From Geodermatophilus obscurus DSM 43160 (GTDB taxonomy: Bacteria; Actinomycetota; Actinomycetes; Mycobacteriales; Geodermatophilaceae), in the NCBI RefSeq assembly GCF_000025345.1, contig NC_013757.1, positions 682,001 through 746,000 of the forward strand: a stretch of 64,000 nucleotides of DNA, read 5' to 3'. Under the pieces are notes generated by a model that saw only the letters and a list, made by a program, of their open reading frames with translations, made no database searches and had not been told where the DNA came from. A program made the position numbers and the translations under genes. Of the stretch, positions 61,203 to 64,000 are shown in pieces. Positions within the stretch are counted from its first letter, which is position 1. The number at the start of each line of letters is the position of its first letter.

Positions 61203-62324
61203 ATGAAGGCAGGGCGGCACCGGTCGCCGCGGCCGGCCCGGCCCATGCGTGTGCCCGTGCTGCTGGTGGCCCTGATTTTCGCGCTGGCCGCCGCGTTCTC
61301 GCTGGGCAGCAGCACCGAGAAGTCCGCACCCTTGACGTCGGGCAGCTCGCCGCCGCCGCGCGACACCAGTGTCGGTATCAGTGCGGTGGGCAACGTCATC
61401 ATGGGATCGACCCCCGAGTTACCTCCCGATGGCGGGCGGCACCTGTTCGACGGGGTGGCCGACCGGCTGGCCGGAGACGTGGTGCTGGCCAATCTGGATC
61501 AGGCGCTCACCGATGCAGCGGCCTCGACCAAGTGCGGAGCAGACAGCAGTAGCTGCTATGCGTTCCGCACGCCGCCCTCGTATGCCCGGTGGCTGCGCCA
61601 GGCCGGTTTCACGGTGATCAATCTGGCCAACAACCATTCGCGCGACTTCGGCGATGCCGGGCTGCGCGACACTCAGGCGGCGCTGACCGCTCACAATCTG
61701 CAGTACACCGGCATGCCGGGGCAGATCACGCTGCAGGACGTCGGCTCGGTGCGGGTGGCGATCCTCGGCTTCGCGCCCTATCACTGGGCACAAAGCCTGC
61801 TCGACATTCCCGCCGCCCAACAAATGGTGCGGCAGGCTGCTGCCCAGGCCGATCTGGTCCTGGTCACCATCCACGCCGGCGCCGAGGGCGCCGACCGCGG
61901 GCACGTACCGCCGGGCACCGAGGTTTTCCTCGGCGAGGACCGCGGTGATGCGGTCGCGTTCTCCCACGCGGCCATCGATGCCGGCGCTGATGCGGTGCTC
62001 GGTGCCGGTCCGCACGTGTTGCGGGGCATGGAGTGGTACCGAGGTCGCCTGATCGCCTACAGCCTGGGCAACTTCCTGGGCTACGAGACGCTGTCGCACA
62101 CCGGAGCACAAGGGGTGGGCGGCATCGTGACGCTGCAGCTGACGCCCGATGGCAGCTGGCACAGCGGACAGCTGGAGGGCACCGTCATGGTCGCCCCGGG
62201 AGTGCCGCAGATCGATCCCGACCAGCGCGCCCGCGCACTCGTGCAGGAGTTGTCCCGCACCGACTTCGGCGCCTGCGGCGTGCAGCTCTCCGCCGCCGGT
62301 GAACTGAACACCCCCACCTGCTGA
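61203..62324 (+). CDS. CapA-like poly-gamma-glutamate synthesis/metallophosphatase-like protein
   Basis: A 373-residue exported protein with an N-terminal membrane segment near 16-36. The PGA_cap (calcineurin-like) fold is visible: GNVIMG at 63-68 in place of the usual GDxMLG, LANLDQ at 96-100 in place of NLE, INLANNHSRDFG at 139-150, HAGAE at 224-228 and GAGPHVLRGMEWYRGRLIAYSLGNFLG. Several motif residues are changed, so activity is uncertain. CapA proteins act in polyglutamate capsule synthesis; no capB or capC is seen here. It is surrounded by transposase fragments. Confidence 0.88.
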   Translation: MKAGRHRSPRPARPMRVPVLLVALIFALAAAFSLGSSTEKSAPLTSGSSPPPRDTSVGISAVGNVIMGSTPELPPDGGRHLFDGVADRLAGDVVLANLDQALTDAAASTKCGADSSSCYAFRTPPSYARWLRQAGFTVINLANNHSRDFGDAGLRDTQAALTAHNLQYTGMPGQITLQDVGSVRVAILGFAPYHWAQSLLDIPAAQQMVRQAAAQADLVLVTIHAGAEGADRGHVPPGTEVFLGEDRGDAVAFSHAAIDAGADAVLGAGPHVLRGMEWYRGRLIAYSLGNFLGYETLSHTGAQGVGGIVTLQLTPDGSWHSGQLEGTVMVAPGVPQIDPDQRARALVQELSRTDFGACGVQLSAAGELNTPTC

Positions 62325-62364
62325 CACCCCGCGCCCGGCCCGGCCAAAGAAACAGCTACCGGTT

Positions 62365-62490
62365 ATGCCCGCCCTTCCCGCCGCCCACGAGGCCGAACGC
62401 CAAGCCCACTCCGCACAGCGAATCCGCGTCGAGCACGGCACCGGCGACCTGACCAACTGGCGGGCCCGTCCCATCCACTCCGTCGACACA
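62365..62490 (+). pseudogene. Fragment of an IS5-family transposase (C-terminal part), cut by IS3
   Basis: The frame MPALPAAHEAERQAHSAQRIRVEHGTGDLTNWRARPIH resembles the end of DDE_Tnp_4-type transposases, which usually have RVEHGIAHLKNWRAL. The frame ends where the IS3 element begins at 62491. Further matching sequence (HLDAILRAVAGLVSSPDQ) occurs beyond the IS at 63777. It is on the same strand as the N-terminal fragment at 60733. Confidence 0.55.
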
Positions 62491-62552
62491 TGGAGTTGAC
62501 CCGCTTCGGTGGACACCCTGAGCTTGGGCATCTGGCCCGAGGAAGGTTCCCG

Positions 62553-62830
62553 ATGGGCCGACCGAGCAAGTTCTCCGCGGAGTTCCGGGAGCAGGCCGTG
62601 GAGCTGGTCCGAGCGACCGGCAAGACGATCGCCGAGGTCGCTCGTGACCTGCAGATCAACGACACGACGTTGGGCAACTGGGTCAAGGCGGAGCGGGGCG
62701 AGCCGGACAGCAGCGGGCTGCTGCCGCTGACGGCCGCCGAACGCGCCGAGCTGACCCGGCTGCGCCGGGAGAACGCCAGGCTCAGGACCGAGCGGGAGAT
62801 CCTGAAAAGAAGCGGCCTTCAACGTGTGAG
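62553..62830 (+). CDS. IS3-family OrfA (transposase HTH subunit)
   Basis: The N-terminal part of the IS3 transposase: MGRPSKFSAEFREQAVELVRATGKTIAEVARDLQINDTTLGNWVKAERG forms the HTH, and LTRLRRENARLRTEREILK is the leucine zipper. GGAAGG precedes ATG 62553. The frame stays open beyond the usual OrfA end, so the end given is approximate. CTGAAAAG near 62802-62809 lies where IS3 elements normally shift frame to make OrfAB. Confidence 0.75.
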
Positions 62831-62841
62831 GAGTCTACGAG

Positions 62842-63728
62842 GTGACGCGGTTTGCCTTCATCGATCGGGAGAAGACCTACCACGACGTCGCCGCGCTGTG
62901 CCGGCTGCTGAAGGTCAGCCGGTCGGGCTTCTACGCCTGGCTGTCCCGCCCGCCATCGCCGCGGGCGGTCGCCGACGAGGTGCTGACCGTGCAGATCCGC
63001 ACCGTCTTCGACGAAAACCGCCGGGTCTACGGGGCTCCGCGGATCCACGCCGAGCTCTCCGACGCCGGCGTGCGGGTGGGCGCAAACGCGTCGCCCGGCT
63101 GATGCATCAGGCCGGGATCGTCGGCTGTCACCGGCGCAAGCGGCCGGTCTCGATCACCCGGTCCGACCCCAGAGCCGAGGCCGCACCCGACCGGGTCGAC
63201 CGCCAGTTCGTCGCGACGGCGCCCAACCAGCTGTGGGTGGCCGACGTGACCTACGTGCCGACGGTGCAGGGCTGGCTTTACCTCGCCTGTGTCACCGACG
63301 TGTTCAGTCGCATGGTGATCGGCTGGTCGATGGCCTCGCACCGCAAGACCGATCTGGTCGTCGACGCCGTGGCCATGGCGGTTCACCGCCGCGGCGGACA
63401 CGTGCCGGGCGTGTTCCACCACAGCGACCGCGGCGGGGAGTACAGCTCCCACGCACTCGAGCGGGAGCTGCGCCGGCACGGCGCCCCTGGCCAGCATGGG
63501 CAGCATCGCGGACTGCTTCGACGCGCTGGCCGAGAGCGTATTCGCCACGCTGGAATGCGAGCTGTTCTACCAGCAGCCCGACGGCAGGTTCGCCACCCGA
63601 CGCGAGGCCGAGCTCGCCGTCTTCGACTACCTCGAGACCTTCCACAACCCCGCCGGCGGCACTCGGCTCTCGGCCAGATCGCCCCGGCGACCTTCGAGGC
63701 GCGGCATACTCTCACCACCGCGGCCTGA
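62842..63728 (+). pseudogene. IS3-family OrfB transposase with several frameshifts
   Basis: The pieces of OrfB are all present but in different frames. FIDREKTYHDVAALCRLLKVSRSGFYAWLSRP runs to about 63090. RLMHQAGIVGCHRRKRPV...NQLWVADVTYVPTVQGWLYLACVTDVFSRMVIGW...FHHSDRGGEYSS follows to about 63490. ADCFDALAESVFATLECELFYQQ is in a third frame to about 63650, and RRRHSALGQIAPATFE is in the earlier frame. At least three shifts separate the parts. DDE residues are seen in AD(V)TYV and HSDRG. Not functional as read. Confidence 0.8.
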
Positions 63729-63776
63729 ACCTCAGACCGCAGAAGCGAGGTGTCCACGCCAGCGGCGTCAACTCCA

Positions 63777-63938
63777 CACAACCACCTCGACGCCATCCTG
63801 CGCGCGGTCGCCGGGCTGGTCTCCAGCCCGGACCAGCCCCACGACCCGAACCGCTCCACCGCTCACCGCAGGCTTCACCGCCGGCACCGCCGCGTGATCA
63901 AACCGGCCCTGAACAGGTCAACGATCGCCCGCCGCTAA
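63777..63938 (+). pseudogene. Right-hand remainder of the interrupted transposase
   Basis: The frame HNHLDAILRAVAGLVSSPDQP resembles the terminal helix of IS5/DDE_Tnp_4-type transposases (usually IQAVAGLLSHQQ). It continues with a His/Arg-rich stretch to the TAA at 63936-63938. Together with 62365-62490 it marks the site where the IS3 element landed. The last 60 bases of the window show no feature. Confidence 0.45.
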
Positions 63939-64000
63939 CCATGCACGAGGTCGTTAGGGTGCGCGGGCGTGACGAGTCGCACAACTCTCATCGCGGTCGC

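Larger units (their letters stand above)
62491..63776 (+). mobile_element. IS3-family insertion sequence
   Basis: A 1286-bp element with terminal inverted repeats of 27-28 bp: TGGAGTTGACCCGCTTCGG at the left end and, reading inward from the right end, TGGAGTTGACGCCGCTGGC. Both arms then contain GTGGACACC. CACA flanks both sides (62487-62490 and 63777-63780), a plausible 4-bp target duplication. It contains orfA and a decayed orfB. It inserted into an older transposase remnant. Confidence 0.85.

Overview
This is a high-GC actinobacterial chromosome segment, most likely from Geodermatophilaceae or a close relative. That is an inference from codon usage, the many GTG starts and gene order; no rRNA marker is present. 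About 1-26.5 kb is native chromosome. It holds clpC, mutY, a membrane protein, disA, radA, lpqE, carD, ispD, ispF, cysS and an rlmB-type methyltransferase. The same neighbourhood is known in Mycobacterium tuberculosis (Rv3579c-Rv3589, with clpC1 close by). Several genes are interspersed: an FeS photolyase-like gene, a sigma/partner pair, a UbiA enzyme, a DUF445 protein, an HtrA protease, FetB, a universal stress protein, a truncated Hen1 and an ArgO/ArgP pair. A family of GC-rich hairpins with the core GAGCCTGCGAACGGTG sits between the native genes; I noticed none after 24 kb.

A tRNA-Thr(TGT) at 26461-26533 marks the switch to accessory DNA. From 27.1 to 38.8 kb runs a tightly overlapping Flp/Tad-type pilus operon: HTH protein, lipoprotein, PKD-like secreted protein, SAF-domain protein, CpaE-like ATPase, CpaF, TadB, TadC, Flp pilin and three TadE/G-like pseudopilins. 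It ends in a 1066-residue membrane protein that joins LysM repeats to a BTAD-like regulator domain. A short accessory stretch follows, containing a HEPN-type Abi gene divergent from a compact structured element. From 41.2 to 53.9 kb runs a second overlapping operon resembling a type IV secretion/conjugation apparatus: MinD-like ATPase, small membrane protein, VirB8/TcpC-like protein, TrbL-like protein, SCO6880-family protein, VirB4-like ATPase, M23 hydrolase, VirD4-like coupling protein and four accessory proteins. Near-identical 22-24 bp repeats lie in opposite orientation before the two operons, which suggests shared control. No integrase and no complete relaxase are visible, so the element probably continues past the window or is incomplete.

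From 53.9 to 64 kb the DNA is a patchwork of insertion sequences and cargo. An IS30-family element sits in the loop of a hairpin. A clearly lower-GC two-gene island encodes a membrane-anchored putative sensor and a PP2C-like phosphatase. Next come an IS5-family element, a class A penicillin-binding protein and a CapA-like protein flanked by fragments of another transposase. An IS3-family element has inserted into one of those fragments. The sensor/phosphatase pair, the Abi gene with its structured neighbour and the coordinated pilus/T4SS island are the best candidates for undescribed biology.
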